7,644 nt of DNA from an uncultured Methylococcaceae bacterium (GCA_903903765.1 CAIVAH010000261.1:1-7644), one strand, 5' to 3'. Numbered from the stretch's first letter, positions 1 through 7,644 are shown. Notes: a model not told the origin generated them from the sequence alone. A program made the numbers and translations.

Positions 1-1
1 G

Positions 2-334
2 GATGAGCTCATTAGTCGATTTGATGATGTGATGGATGTGTTAGTGCACGTGGATCCAGAAGATGATGAAGCCTATTTTGAAAAACACAAACCCTTAACT
101 CGCAACGAAGTTAAGGCTTTATTAGCTAAATACTTGCCTGACTTTGGGGCGCATATAGAAGATTTTAGAATTCACTATCTTAGTGAATGTATTGAAGTTG
201 AGCTTATCTTACCGTTTGTCTTAAGTGCAGATACTGCTTTAATGCAGGCTTTAAAAAAGCAGATTAAAGTCATGAAAAAACGCGTAAAAGATATCAATGA
301 TATCGTATTATTTTTTAAACAAAGTGAGGAATAA
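2..334 (+). CDS. Cation diffusion facilitator (CDF) transporter, C-terminal cytoplasmic domain, 5'-truncated by the window edge
   Basis: The frame is open from base 2 to the TAA at 332-334, giving 110 residues; the GTG and ATG at 29 and 32 are internal codons because the frame continues upstream without a stop. CDF proteins are inner-membrane divalent metal/proton antiporters (zinc, iron, manganese), with six membrane helices followed by a small cytoplasmic dimerisation domain. Only that last domain is present: no hydrophobic membrane segment is visible, and the motif DVLVHVDPEDDE sits where FieF-type proteins have their conserved 'H-x-DP' metal-site loop. A region containing IHYLSECIEVELIL then fits the later beta strands, and the end is a lysine-rich helix. 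The metal cannot be deduced because the membrane-site residues lie outside the window. argJ begins 3 bases after the stop, so the genes are probably co-transcribed and translationally coupled. Family assignment is fairly secure; it rests on a partial domain. Confidence 0.72.
   Translation, partial: DELISRFDDVMDVLVHVDPEDDEAYFEKHKPLTRNEVKALLAKYLPDFGAHIEDFRIHYLSECIEVELILPFVLSADTALMQALKKQIKVMKKRVKDINDIVLFFKQSEE
323..330 (+). promoter_or_regulatory. Ribosome binding site of argJ inside the end of the CDF gene
   Basis: AGTGAGGA lies 7 bases before the ATG at 338 and within the last codons of the upstream gene. It supports the ATG at 338 as the argJ start and suggests that ribosomes finishing the transporter help initiate argJ. 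Confidence 0.7.
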
Positions 335-337
335 CAG

Positions 338-1552
338 ATGGCTGTAGGACAGTGCGATTTTCCACTCATGCACAATGTTAATGGAATTACGCTAGGCACC
401 ACTAATGCTGGTATTAAGCAAACTGTTAGAGATGATATTTTAGTATTTCAAATGGCGGAGGGTGCCACTTGTGCCGGTGTGTTTACACAAAATTCGTTTT
501 GTGCCGCGCCAGTTCACGTAGCTAAAGCTAATTTATCGCACAATCCGCGTTGGTTATTAATCAATTCAGGTAATGCCAATGCCGGTACAGGTGAGCAGGG
601 CATGCAAGATGCACTGCAATCGTGTGTTGAAGTCTCCAAAGTAGTGGCTGGTTTAGCAGAACAAGTGCTTCCCTTTTCTACGGGTGTCATAGGCCAACCT
701 TTACCCGTTGATAAAATTACCTTAGCTTTACCTAAAGCGGTTAGCAATCTGGCGATAGATAATTGGGATAAAGCCGCTCATGCCATTATGACGACAGACA
801 CTTTTCCTAAAGGTGTTTCTAAAGTTATTAGTATTGCCGGTGAGACAATTACTATTAATGGTATTTCAAAAGGCGCAGGCATGATTCAACCTAATATGGC
901 CACCATGTTAGGGTTTATGGCGACTGACGCTAAAATTAGCCAAACACTATTGCAAGAATGTTTAGCGGTAGCCGTTGAGCAATCGTTTAATCGTATTACT
1001 GTAGATGGCGATACCTCAACTAACGATGCCTGTATGTTAATGGCAAGTGGTTGCTCCGCGGTGCCAGAAATTTTAGCGGGCACTGAAAATTACACGATCT
1101 TTGCTGATGCCGTGATGACTGTCTGCAAACAATTAGCTGAAGCTATTGTTAGAGATGGTGAGGGCGCCACTAAATTAATGCGTATTAAGGTTGAAGGTGC
1201 ATTAACTGATGAAGAAGCGGTGCGCGTCGGTAAAACAATTGCGCATTCACCCTTAGTTAAAACCGCATTTTTTGCCAGTGATCCTAACTGGGGACGTATC
1301 CTTGCTGCCGTAGGGCGAGCAGGGGTTGAAAATATGATCTTAGAAGATGTGCAACTTTTCTTAGATAATGTTTGTATCGTTAGAAACGGTGGACGTGCAG
1401 ATGATTACACAGAAGAAGCCGGTCAAGCAGTGATGGATAGAGAAGAAATTACCGTGACCGTTAAATTAGGTCGTGGTGTGGCAGTACAAGAAGTGCTGAC
1501 TTGTGATTTATCGTATGATTACGTAAAAATTAACGCAGAATACAGAACATAA
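338..1552 (+). CDS. argJ: ArgJ, bifunctional glutamate N-acetyltransferase / amino-acid N-acetyltransferase
   Basis: ArgJ transfers the acetyl group from N-acetylornithine to glutamate, yielding ornithine and N-acetylglutamate, and so recycles the acetyl group in arginine synthesis; bifunctional members also use acetyl-CoA. The enzyme is cytoplasmic and made as a precursor that cleaves itself into alpha and beta chains. The cleavage motif KGAGMIQPNMATML is at residues 178-191; Thr189 (codon 902-904) is the expected nucleophile and new N-terminus of the beta chain. Also visible are NSGNANA (76-82), the oxyanion-hole Thr115-Gly116 in STGVIG, TVDGDTSTND (221-230), SDPNWGR near residue 315, and the family's C-terminal ending NAEYRT. 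At 404 residues it is full length. The start is fixed by the SD at 323-330 and by the typical 'MAVG' N-terminus. Whether it is mono- or bifunctional cannot be told from sequence; presence of a separate argA or argE elsewhere would bear on this. No clear ArgR box lies directly upstream. Confidence 0.96.
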   Translation: MAVGQCDFPLMHNVNGITLGTTNAGIKQTVRDDILVFQMAEGATCAGVFTQNSFCAAPVHVAKANLSHNPRWLLINSGNANAGTGEQGMQDALQSCVEVSKVVAGLAEQVLPFSTGVIGQPLPVDKITLALPKAVSNLAIDNWDKAAHAIMTTDTFPKGVSKVISIAGETITINGISKGAGMIQPNMATMLGFMATDAKISQTLLQECLAVAVEQSFNRITVDGDTSTNDACMLMASGCSAVPEILAGTENYTIFADAVMTVCKQLAEAIVRDGEGATKLMRIKVEGALTDEEAVRVGKTIAHSPLVKTAFFASDPNWGRILAAVGRAGVENMILEDVQLFLDNVCIVRNGGRADDYTEEAGQAVMDREEITVTVKLGRGVAVQEVLTCDLSYDYVKINAEYRT

Positions 1553-1562
1553 GTTAGATTAC

Positions 1563-2524
1563 ATGATGGATAAACCAGTTTTACAGGTGGCTGTTGGGTA
1601 TTAAAAAATGCCAATGGCCAAATTTTAATTTCTTTAAGAAAGTCGGGTGTTCATCAAGGTGGATTGTGGGAATTTCCGGGCGGTAAATTGGATGGCAACG
1701 AAACCTCTGAGCAAGCTCTCGTTAGAGAATTTAAAGAAGAGTTAGATATTACAATCAAGAGCGCCAAGCCCTTGATTTCAATCCAGCATAAATATGCAGA
1801 TTTGGCGGTGCAATTACATGTGTTCTTAGTGACAGATTTTTTTGGGGAAGCAAAAGCCTGTGAAGGTCAATTGTTTAAATGGGTAACACTGGCCGAGCTT
1901 AATACGCATACTTTTCCGGCGGCCAATCAAGCCATTATTAAAGCCGCACAACTCCCTGATCGATATGCAATATTAGATGATGCAGAAGATGAGGCTACTT
2001 TATGGGCAAGATTACAGGTCTTATTAAATCGACATATTAAGTTTATTCAACTACGCTTAAAAAATACACCGACTATTGTCATCCAACGCTTTTTAGAAAA
2101 AGCGTATCCAATATGTCAAGCACAAGGAGTGCTGTTATTATTTAATTCTGCTGTTAAGCTTGCAATAGATTTGCCTTTAGATGGCTTACATTTAACCAGT
2201 TCAGACTTAATGGCTATTAATAGTCGTCCCGTGTCTGAATATGATATTGCCGAAAATGAATATTGGGTTAGTGCTTCTTGCCATAATTTACAAGAACTCC
2301 TACATGCGCAACGTCTAGGTATTGATTTTGTAGTATTAGCGCCCGTGTTGCCTACACAAACACATCCTAATACGGAGCCTATGGGATGGCAGCAATTTAC
2401 TGAGTTAGTTGCTCAGGTAAATATTCCCGTATATGCGTTAGGAGGGCTATCAGATACGGATTTAGCCGTTGCACAATCAGCAGGTGCGCAAGGCATATCA
2501 GCAATAAGAGCGTTTCTAGCGTAG
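1563..2524 (+). CDS. Nudix hydrolase (MutT type) fused to a ThiE/TenI-like domain, with an apparent -1 frameshift near 1596-1598
   Basis: The ATGs at 1563/1566 open MMDKPVLQVAVG, a typical MutT first beta strand, but this frame stops at TAA 1602-1604. The rest is in the next frame: from GTA at 1598 it reads VLKNANGQILISLRKS and runs to the TAG at 2522-2524. One extra G in the GGG at 1596-1598 would join both into a 320-residue protein. Without it the first ordinary start codon is TTG at 1664, inside the Nudix fold, losing the first strand. In joined numbering the Nudix box spans residues 41-63, G-x5-E-x7-REFKEELDI; Glu56, Glu59 and Glu60 are present, and the usual Gly near its end is Asp62. 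MutT proteins hydrolyse oxidised nucleotides such as 8-oxo-dGTP. Residues 135-319 form a ThiE/TenI-like TIM barrel (QLRLKN, GLHLTSSDL, PVLPTQTH, YALGGL, AIRAFL). This fusion is known in gammaproteobacteria; its substrate is not settled. The gene lies 10 bases after argJ with no clear SD. Confidence 0.82.
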
Positions 2525-2554
2525 TTAGTTTTTAGAAAATGTTGATGACCAAAG

Positions 2555-2563
2555 TGATATAAT
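2555..2563 (+). promoter_or_regulatory. Extended -10 promoter, probably for carAB
   Basis: TGATATAAT matches the extended -10 consensus TGnTATAAT in every fixed base. The expected start of transcription is near 2569-2571, leaving a leader of roughly 75 bases before carA. The bases about 17 upstream (2535-2540, GAAAAT) do not resemble a -35 box, which an extended -10 can compensate for. In AT-rich DNA a chance TATAAT is possible, but the TG and the position between two transcription units support it. Confidence 0.6.
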
Positions 2564-2593
2564 TTTGTATGATTGTACGGTTTGAATTTTTAT

Positions 2594-2630
2594 AACGGGA
2601 TAGGCATTTAGAAGTCATCCCGTTTTGTCT
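2594..2630 (+). terminator. Stem-loop with T-rich tail in the carA leader (attenuator or terminator)
   Basis: AACGGGAT at 2594-2601 pairs perfectly with ATCCCGTT at 2617-2624 around a 15-base loop, and TTTTGTCT follows from 2623. The form suits a weak to moderate intrinsic terminator reading on the + strand. It may end the argJ/Nudix transcript, but it also lies downstream of the extended -10 at 2555-2563 and 22 bases before the carA start, so carAB transcripts from that promoter would have to read through it. The long loop and interrupted T tail make termination efficiency uncertain. Confidence 0.5.
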
Positions 2631-2634
2631 ATAT

Positions 2635-2643
2635 GAGGTAAGG
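2635..2643 (+). promoter_or_regulatory. Ribosome binding site that sets the TTG start of carA
   Basis: GAGGTAAGG is purine-rich, and its GAGGT part ends 7 bases before the TTG at 2647, an ideal distance. The ATG at 2633 is in another frame and stops after two codons, and no ATG in the carA frame lies between here and the conserved N-terminus. The SD therefore decides for the TTG. Confidence 0.7.
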
Positions 2644-2646
2644 TGA

Positions 2647-3774
2647 TTGGCTAAGTCTGCATTATTAGTGCTAGAAGATGGCACAGTATTTAACGGGGTG
2701 TCGATAGGCGCCGATGGTTGTTCTGTAGGAGAAGTGGTATTTAATACTGCGATGACAGGCTACCAAGAAATTCTTAGTGATCCTTCCTATTCACAACAAA
2801 TTGTAACTTTAACCTATCCACATATTGGTAATGTAGGTACTAACCCTGAAGATGATGAATCTGCAGGTGTTTTTATTAGTGGTTTAGTGATTAGGGATTT
2901 ACCCATTCTTGCCAGTAACTGGCGAAATCAAAAAACCTTGCAGCAATATTTGCTTGATCACAATGTGGTTGCTATTGCTGATATTGATACGCGTAAATTA
3001 ACGCGCTTATTACGAGATAAAGGTGCACAGCGCGGTTGTATTTTAGCGGGCGACGATATTTCAGTTGAGGCTGGCATAAAGGCTATTGCAAGCTTTCCTG
3101 GTTTAAAGGGCATGGACTTGGCTAAAGAAGTCACTGTTTCTGAGTCTTATGAATGGACTGAGAATATATGGAGTTTAACTACTGGTCATACCGAAGGTCA
3201 AAATTTGACCAAGCATGTCGTGGCTTATGATTTTGGTATTAAACGCAATATTTTGCGTTTGTTGGTTAATCGGGGTTGCAGGGTAACGGTTGTACCTGCG
3301 ACTACACCTGCAGAAACTGTATTAGCAATGAATCCAGATGGCGTATTTTTATCAAATGGACCTGGCGATCCTGAGCCTTGTACGTATGCGATTGCCGCAA
3401 TCAAAACTATCTTGGATACAAAAACGCCAGTATTTGGTATTTGCTTGGGCCATCAATTATTGGCTTTAGCGAGTGGTGCTAAAACTGAGAAAATGAAGTT
3501 TGGTCATCACGGTGCTAATCATCCTGTGCAAGAGATTGCGACAGGTCGCGTTATGATTAGTAGTCAAAATCATGGTTTTGCTGTTAATGAAGCGAGTTTG
3601 CCGGCCAATTTGGTAGCTACGTATCGATCTTTATTTGATGGCAGTTTACAGGGTATTAAACGCACCGATTGTCCGGCGATGAGTTTTCAGGGACATCCAG
3701 AAGCAAGCCCCGGCCCTCATGATGTGGAATCTTTATTTGATGATTTCATTACTATGATGAATCAAGCTGTCTAA
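2647..3774 (+). CDS. carA: Carbamoyl phosphate synthetase small (glutaminase) subunit CarA
   Basis: CarA hydrolyses glutamine and channels ammonia to CarB, which builds carbamoyl phosphate for arginine and pyrimidine synthesis. The N-terminal CPSase small-subunit domain covers about residues 1-150 ([33 protein letters not shown]). A class I glutamine amidotransferase domain follows from about 190, with SNGPGDP at 236-242, the nucleophile elbow GICLGHQ with Cys266, and [10 protein letters not shown] with His350 and Glu352. These correspond to Cys269, His353 and Glu355 of the E. coli enzyme with a constant offset of 3, so the triad is intact. The 375 residues are full length. It starts on TTG, supported by the SD at 2635-2643 and by [12 protein letters not shown] matching the usual N-terminus. 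carB follows after 26 bases as the partner subunit. A leader hairpin upstream may modulate transcription. Confidence 0.97.
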   Translation: MAKSALLVLEDGTVFNGVSIGADGCSVGEVVFNTAMTGYQEILSDPSYSQQIVTLTYPHIGNVGTNPEDDESAGVFISGLVIRDLPILASNWRNQKTLQQYLLDHNVVAIADIDTRKLTRLLRDKGAQRGCILAGDDISVEAGIKAIASFPGLKGMDLAKEVTVSESYEWTENIWSLTTGHTEGQNLTKHVVAYDFGIKRNILRLLVNRGCRVTVVPATTPAETVLAMNPDGVFLSNGPGDPEPCTYAIAAIKTILDTKTPVFGICLGHQLLALASGAKTEKMKFGHHGANHPVQEIATGRVMISSQNHGFAVNEASLPANLVATYRSLFDGSLQGIKRTDCPAMSFQGHPEASPGPHDVESLFDDFITMMNQAV

Positions 3775-3800
3775 CAATAATTACATAAAAAAGTCATAAA

Positions 3801-6800
3801 ATGCCAAAAAGAACCGACATAAAATCGATTTTATTATTAGGTGCAGGTCCTATTGTTATTGGTCAGGCCTGCGAGTTTGATTACTCCGGAACACAAGCTT
3901 GTAAAGCACTAAGAGAAGAAGGTTATCGAGTTATTTTAGTTAATTCTAACCCTGCGACTATCATGACTGACCCCGATATGGCGGACGCAATTTATATTGA
4001 GCCTATCGATTGGAAAACAGTTGAAAAGATTATTGCTAAAGAACGTCCAGATGCTATTTTGCCAACAATGGGCGGACAAACCGCTTTAAATTGTGCGTTG
4101 GATTTAGATGCGCATGGGGTGTTGGCTAAATATAATGTTGAAATGATTGGCGCTACCAAAAAAGCCATTAACATGGCGGAAGATCGTCAGTTATTTAACG
4201 ACGCGATGGCGCGTATTGGTTTCGAAGTCGCTAAGTCAAAAACTGCGCATTCTATGGAGGAGGCGTTAGCGGCTCAAAAAGAAGTAGGTTATCCGACTGT
4301 TATTCGTCCTTCTTTTACGATGGGTGGTAGTGGCGGCGGTATTGCATACAACAAAGAAGAATTTATAGAAATCTGTGAGCGTGGTCTCTATTTATCGCCA
4401 ACCAATGAGTTATTGATTGAAGAATCAGTCTTAGGTTGGAAAGAGTATGAAATGGAAGTGGTTCGTGATTCTAATGATAACTGTATTATCGTTTGCTCAA
4501 TTGAAAACTTTGACCCAATGGGTGTGCATACAGGTGATTCAATAACTGTAGCACCCGCGCAAACCTTAACAGACAAAGAATATCAAATTCTGCGTAATGT
4601 ATCGTTAGCGGTATTGCGTGAAATTGGTGTTGATACCGGTGGCTCAAATGTTCAGGTAGCTATCAACCCTGTTGATGGACGTATGATTGTTATTGAGATG
4701 AATCCTCGTGTATCACGATCTTCTGCATTGGCTTCTAAAGCGACAGGTTTCCCTATTGCGAAAGTGGCTGCAAAATTAGCAGTGGGTTTTACTTTGGACG
4801 AACTTAAAAATGAAATTACCGGTGGCGCAACGCCGGCTTCATTTGAACCCACTATCGATTACGTGGTTACAAAAGTTCCGCGTTTTACTTTTGAGAAATT
4901 TCCTCAAGCCGATGATCGTTTAACGACTCAGATGAAATCTGTAGGTGAGGTGATGGCGATCGGTAGAAACTTCCAAGAGTCTTTACAAAAAGCCTTACGC
5001 GGATTAGAAATTGGTATCAGTGGTTTAGATGAAATTGTTGATTTAACGGCTGAAGATGCCAAAGAAAAGATGCAAAGAGAAATGCGTCATCCGGGTCCAG
5101 ATCGTTTGTTGTATGTGGCGGATGCATTTCGTAATGGCATGACTTTAGAAGAGATTCATGACGTTTGTAAGATTGATCCATGGTTCTTGGCGCAATTACA
5201 AGACTTGATTGAAACTGAGCAATCTTTAGCAACTAAAACGTTATCGACTTTAAAAGAGGGTGAGCTTTATAAATTAAAGCGCAAAGGTTTCTCAGATAGC
5301 CGAATCGCTAAATTACTAGATGCTTCAGAAATTGAAGTACGTAATGTAAGACACAAACAAAACATACGTCCGGTTTATAAACGTATTGATTCTTGCGCAG
5401 CGGAGTTTTCTTCTGATACCGCTTATTTATATTCAACGTACGACGAAGAATGTGAAGCCCGCGTTTCTGATAAAGAAAAAATCATTATTTTAGGCGGTGG
5501 CCCTAACCGAATCGGTCAAGGGATTGAGTTTGATTATTGTTGTGTGCATGCAGCTTTAGCTTTGCGTGAAGATGGTTACGAAACCATTATGATCAATTGT
5601 AATCCTGAAACAGTTTCGACTGATTTTGATACGTCTGACCGTTTATATTTTGAATCCTTAACGCTAGAAGATGTATTAGAAATCGTGCATCTTGAAAAAC
5701 CAAAAGGCGTTATAGTGCAATACGGTGGACAAACACCTTTAAAATTAGCTAGAGCTTTAGAAGCGGCTGGTGTGCCAATTATCGGTACGTCACCTGATTC
5801 CATTGACCTTGCCGAAGACAGAGAGCGTTTCCAAAAGTTATTAGAAAGATTAGGCTTAAAACAACCCCCTAATGGCACAGCGCGTTCTGTTGAGCAAGCC
5901 GTTAATGCGGCGAAAGAGTTAGGCTATCCATTAGTGGTTAGACCGTCTTATGTATTAGGTGGTCGTGGTATGGAAATCGTCTTTAATGAAGAAGGTTTAC
6001 AACGTTACATGAAAGAAGCTGTGAGTGTATCAAATGATGCGCCTGTATTGTTAGATCGTTTCTTAGATGATGCCGTCGAAATGGATGTGGATGCTATTTA
6101 TGATGGCGAACGTGTCTTAATTGGTGGCTTGATGGAACACATTGAACAAGCTGGAGTGCATTCGGGTGATTCTGCTTGTTCGTTACCGCCGTATGATTTG
6201 GCACCAGCATTGCAAGATAAATTGCGTGAACAGGTCGCTAAAATGGCTGAAGCATTGGGCGTAAGAGGCTTAATGAATACCCAGTTTGCGATTCAAGGTG
6301 ACGAAATCTATGTCTTAGAAGTTAATCCTAGAGCGTCTCGAACTGCCCCATTTGTCTCTAAAGCGACAGGTTATCCTTTAGCAAAAATTGCTGCTCGAGT
6401 CATGGCGGGACAAACCCTAGCTCAGCAAGGCATCATTGAAGAGCGTATTCCTGATTATTACTCTGTTAAAGAGGCTGTATTTCCCTTTGTTAAGTTCCCA
6501 GGTGTTGATCCTTTATTAGGCCCAGAAATGAAGTCTACTGGCGAGGTCATGGGTGTAGGTAAAACATTTGGTGAGGCTTTTGCCAAAGCTCAGCGAGCTG
6601 CAGGTGTTAGCTTAAATGAAAGCGGTAAAGTATTGATCAGTATCCGTGATCAGGATAAGGTTAAAGCGCCTGACATTGCCAAAATGTTAGTTGATAAACA
6701 TTATGAGATTGTGGCAACGGGTGGAACTGCTAAGTTTCTTAAAGAGGCCGGTATTCCTTGTGAAGTCGTCTATAAAGTGAATGAAGGTCGACCTAACACG

Positions 6801-7019
6801 GTTGATATGATCAAAAATGATCAAATTCAGTTGATTATTAATACGACTGAAGGGAAAAAAGCCATTTCCGATTCATTTACAATGCGAAGAGAAGCTTTAC
6901 AGCATAGAGTCGCCTATTATACGACTATGGCTGGCGCTAGAGCGGCTTGTTACGCATTGGGTGAATTAGAAGCAGGTGATGTTAATTGCTTGCAGGATTT
7001 ACATAAAAATTTAAAATAA
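3801..7019 (+). CDS. carB: Carbamoyl phosphate synthetase large subunit CarB
   Basis: CarB uses two ATP, bicarbonate and ammonia from CarA to make carbamoyl phosphate in the cytoplasm. Its two homologous halves are visible as repeated sequence: [20 protein letters not shown] near residue 11 and [18 protein letters not shown] near 560, each followed by an ATP-grasp domain ([14 protein letters not shown] at 167-180; [14 protein letters not shown] in the second half). First-site ATP residues Arg129, Arg169, Glu215, His243, Glu299, Asn301 and Arg303 are all present at the E. coli numbers. An oligomerisation region links the halves. The last ~140 residues are an MGS-like allosteric domain with Lys953, Thr973, Thr976, Lys992, Asn1014 and Thr1016, one below the E. 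coli positions that bind UMP/IMP and affect ornithine response, so feedback by UMP is expected. Length is 1072 residues, full length. The ATG follows carA by 26 bases with no good SD (AAAAAAGTCATAAA), suggesting reliance on AT-rich unstructured RNA or coupling. Confidence 0.98.
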   Translation: MPKRTDIKSILLLGAGPIVIGQACEFDYSGTQACKALREEGYRVILVNSNPATIMTDPDMADAIYIEPIDWKTVEKIIAKERPDAILPTMGGQTALNCALDLDAHGVLAKYNVEMIGATKKAINMAEDRQLFNDAMARIGFEVAKSKTAHSMEEALAAQKEVGYPTVIRPSFTMGGSGGGIAYNKEEFIEICERGLYLSPTNELLIEESVLGWKEYEMEVVRDSNDNCIIVCSIENFDPMGVHTGDSITVAPAQTLTDKEYQILRNVSLAVLREIGVDTGGSNVQVAINPVDGRMIVIEMNPRVSRSSALASKATGFPIAKVAAKLAVGFTLDELKNEITGGATPASFEPTIDYVVTKVPRFTFEKFPQADDRLTTQMKSVGEVMAIGRNFQESLQKALRGLEIGISGLDEIVDLTAEDAKEKMQREMRHPGPDRLLYVADAFRNGMTLEEIHDVCKIDPWFLAQLQDLIETEQSLATKTLSTLKEGELYKLKRKGFSDSRIAKLLDASEIEVRNVRHKQNIRPVYKRIDSCAAEFSSDTAYLYSTYDEECEARVSDKEKIIILGGGPNRIGQGIEFDYCCVHAALALREDGYETIMINCNPETVSTDFDTSDRLYFESLTLEDVLEIVHLEKPKGVIVQYGGQTPLKLARALEAAGVPIIGTSPDSIDLAEDRERFQKLLERLGLKQPPNGTARSVEQAVNAAKELGYPLVVRPSYVLGGRGMEIVFNEEGLQRYMKEAVSVSNDAPVLLDRFLDDAVEMDVDAIYDGERVLIGGLMEHIEQAGVHSGDSACSLPPYDLAPALQDKLREQVAKMAEALGVRGLMNTQFAIQGDEIYVLEVNPRASRTAPFVSKATGYPLAKIAARVMAGQTLAQQGIIEERIPDYYSVKEAVFPFVKFPGVDPLLGPEMKSTGEVMGVGKTFGEAFAKAQRAAGVSLNESGKVLISIRDQDKVKAPDIAKMLVDKHYEIVATGGTAKFLKEAGIPCEVVYKVNEGRPNTVDMIKNDQIQLIINTTEGKKAISDSFTMRREALQHRVAYYTTMAGARAACYALGELEAGDVNCLQDLHKNLK

Positions 7020-7023
7020 ACGC

Positions 7024-7054
7024 TTGAAATGATAGAGCTATTTATTGCTATTAG
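7024..7054 (+). promoter_or_regulatory. Possible weak promoter for greA
   Basis: TTGAAA at 7024-7029 resembles a -35 box, and TGCTATTAG at 7046-7054 resembles an extended -10 (TGn plus four of six bases of TATAAT). The spacing of 19 bases is wide, and the AT-rich context makes chance matches likely. No terminator hairpin is visible between carB and greA, so read-through from carAB is an equally good source of greA mRNA. Confidence 0.25.
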
Positions 7055-7076
7055 TTCACAAACACGCAATTAAGAT

Positions 7077-7081
7077 TGGAG
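7077..7081 (+). promoter_or_regulatory. Ribosome binding site of greA
   Basis: TGGAG ends 10 bases before the ATG at 7092, slightly long but workable; AGAAG at 7086-7090 is too close to serve. It agrees with the ATG giving the standard GreA N-terminus. Confidence 0.5.
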
Positions 7082-7091
7082 TTTTAGAAGA

Positions 7092-7568
7092 ATGAGTAAA
7101 GTACCTCTCACTGTTACAGGAGCAGAGAAATTACGTGCAGAATTGGAAGAGCTAAAATCAGTAGTGCGTCCGCGTATTATTGAAGCTATTTCTACTGCGC
7201 GAGCGCATGGTGATTTAAAGGAAAATGCTGAATATCATGCCGCTAAGGAGCAACAAAGTTTTGCAGAAGGGCGTATAGCAGAAATTGAAGGTAAGTTGGC
7301 TAATGCGCAAATTATTGATGTTACAAAAGTAGATGCAAATGGCAGGGTTGTGTTTGGAGCAACGGTTGAAATTGAAGATATAGAATCTGAAAAAAAATCA
7401 ACTTATCAGATTGTTGGTGAAGACGAGGCCAGTATTAAAGAAGGCCGTATATCAATTGGGTCTCCTATTGCGCGTGCATTAATTGGCAAAGAAGTTGAAG
7501 ATGTGGTGACAGTTAAAGCGCCAGGTGGTGATGTTGATTATGAAATAATTTCAATCAAATATATTTAA
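7092..7568 (+). CDS. greA: Transcription elongation factor GreA
   Basis: GreA enters the secondary channel of RNA polymerase and stimulates cleavage of the 3' end of RNA in backtracked complexes, rescuing stalled elongation. The protein has 158 residues, the same length as E. coli GreA. The N-terminal coiled-coil hairpin covers about residues 1-75, with the tip motif [18 protein letters not shown] at 38-55; Asp41 and Glu44, the acidic residues that position the catalytic magnesium, are both present. The C-terminal FKBP-like domain includes [25 protein letters not shown] and [10 protein letters not shown]. It follows carB by 72 bases, an order seen in other gammaproteobacteria, and is closed by a strong terminator, so it is likely the last gene of the transcript. 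GreB is excluded by the match to GreA along the whole length. Confidence 0.97.
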   Translation: MSKVPLTVTGAEKLRAELEELKSVVRPRIIEAISTARAHGDLKENAEYHAAKEQQSFAEGRIAEIEGKLANAQIIDVTKVDANGRVVFGATVEIEDIESEKKSTYQIVGEDEASIKEGRISIGSPIARALIGKEVEDVVTVKAPGGDVDYEIISIKYI

Positions 7569-7582
7569 TTTTTAAGAGTGTG

Positions 7583-7619
7583 GGCGAAGGAGATATTTCC
7601 TTCGCCTTATTAAATTATT
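7583..7619 (+). terminator. Intrinsic terminator after greA
   Basis: GGCGAAGGA at 7583-7591 pairs perfectly with TCCTTCGCC at 7598-7606 around a six-base loop (GATATT). The T-rich but interrupted tail TTATTAAATTATTT follows. The stem begins 14 bases after the greA stop, the usual place for a Rho-independent terminator. The remaining bases to 7644 show no gene or site that I can support. Confidence 0.85.
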
Positions 7620-7644
7620 TGTTGGGGTTAAGACGATATAAAAC

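Noticed and set aside
29..34. GTG/ATG at 29/32 as the start of a small stand-alone gene
   Set aside because: The frame is open to the window edge and the residues before it (DELISRFDD) fit the CDF C-terminal domain, so these are internal codons.
175..402. Minus-strand open frame of 75 codons across the CDF/argJ junction
   Set aside because: It lies opposite two well-supported genes, has no recognisable domain or ribosome binding site, and reads as an antisense shadow.
1589..1610. Programmed -1 frameshifting to join the two Nudix–ThiE frames
   Set aside because: No X-XXY-YYZ slippery heptamer is in the right phase at GTT GGG TAT, and no clear downstream stem-loop is visible; an indel in the G run is simpler.
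3811..5570. Repeated glycine-rich segments in carB as a sign of recent duplication
   Set aside because: They are the ancient internal duplication shared by all CarB proteins; the two halves have diverged strongly at DNA level.
5576..5878. Minus-strand open frame of 100 codons inside carB
   Set aside because: It is fully antisense to the highly conserved second half of CarB and shows no protein family features.
7037..7052. Repeated GCTATT at 7037 and 7047 in the carB–greA gap as an operator
   Set aside because: Six-base direct repeats ten bases apart are expected by chance in AT-rich DNA, and no known operator matches.

Overview
The window reads as chromosomal housekeeping DNA from an AT-rich gammaproteobacterium. 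The evidence is the close match of GreA and CarB to their enterobacterial counterparts (same or nearly same length, catalytic residues at the same numbers), the gammaproteobacterial type of Nudix–ThiE fusion, and the carA-carB-greA order. The genus cannot be named from sequence reading alone. All genes are on the + strand. There are no tRNA, rRNA, CRISPR, insertion-sequence or phage signatures, and no stretch over 300 bases without a gene.

Left block (2-2524): the 3' end of a cation diffusion facilitator transporter, then argJ three bases later (acetyl-cycling step of arginine synthesis), then a MutT-type Nudix hydrolase fused to a ThiE/TenI-like domain ten bases further on. The close spacing suggests one transcript. 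The fusion gene carries an apparent single-base frameshift near its 5' end: twelve good N-terminal codons lie in one frame and the other 308 in the next.

Middle (2525-2646): a 122-bp regulatory gap with a consensus extended -10 promoter, an eight-codon mini-ORF, an 8-bp stem-loop followed by a T-rich tail, and a strong ribosome binding site placing the carA start on a TTG codon. A terminator-like hairpin between a promoter and carA looks like an attenuator, although it may simply end the upstream transcript.

Right block (2647-7644): carA and carB encode the two subunits of carbamoyl phosphate synthetase, which feeds arginine and pyrimidine synthesis. greA, a transcript cleavage factor, follows after 72 bp, and a clear intrinsic terminator lies behind it. 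ArgJ makes ornithine and CarAB makes carbamoyl phosphate, the two substrates of ornithine carbamoyltransferase, so both blocks serve the arginine pathway. No undescribed system is evident. The points most worth a second look are the Nudix–ThiE frameshift, the altered active site of its ThiE-like domain, and the carA leader.
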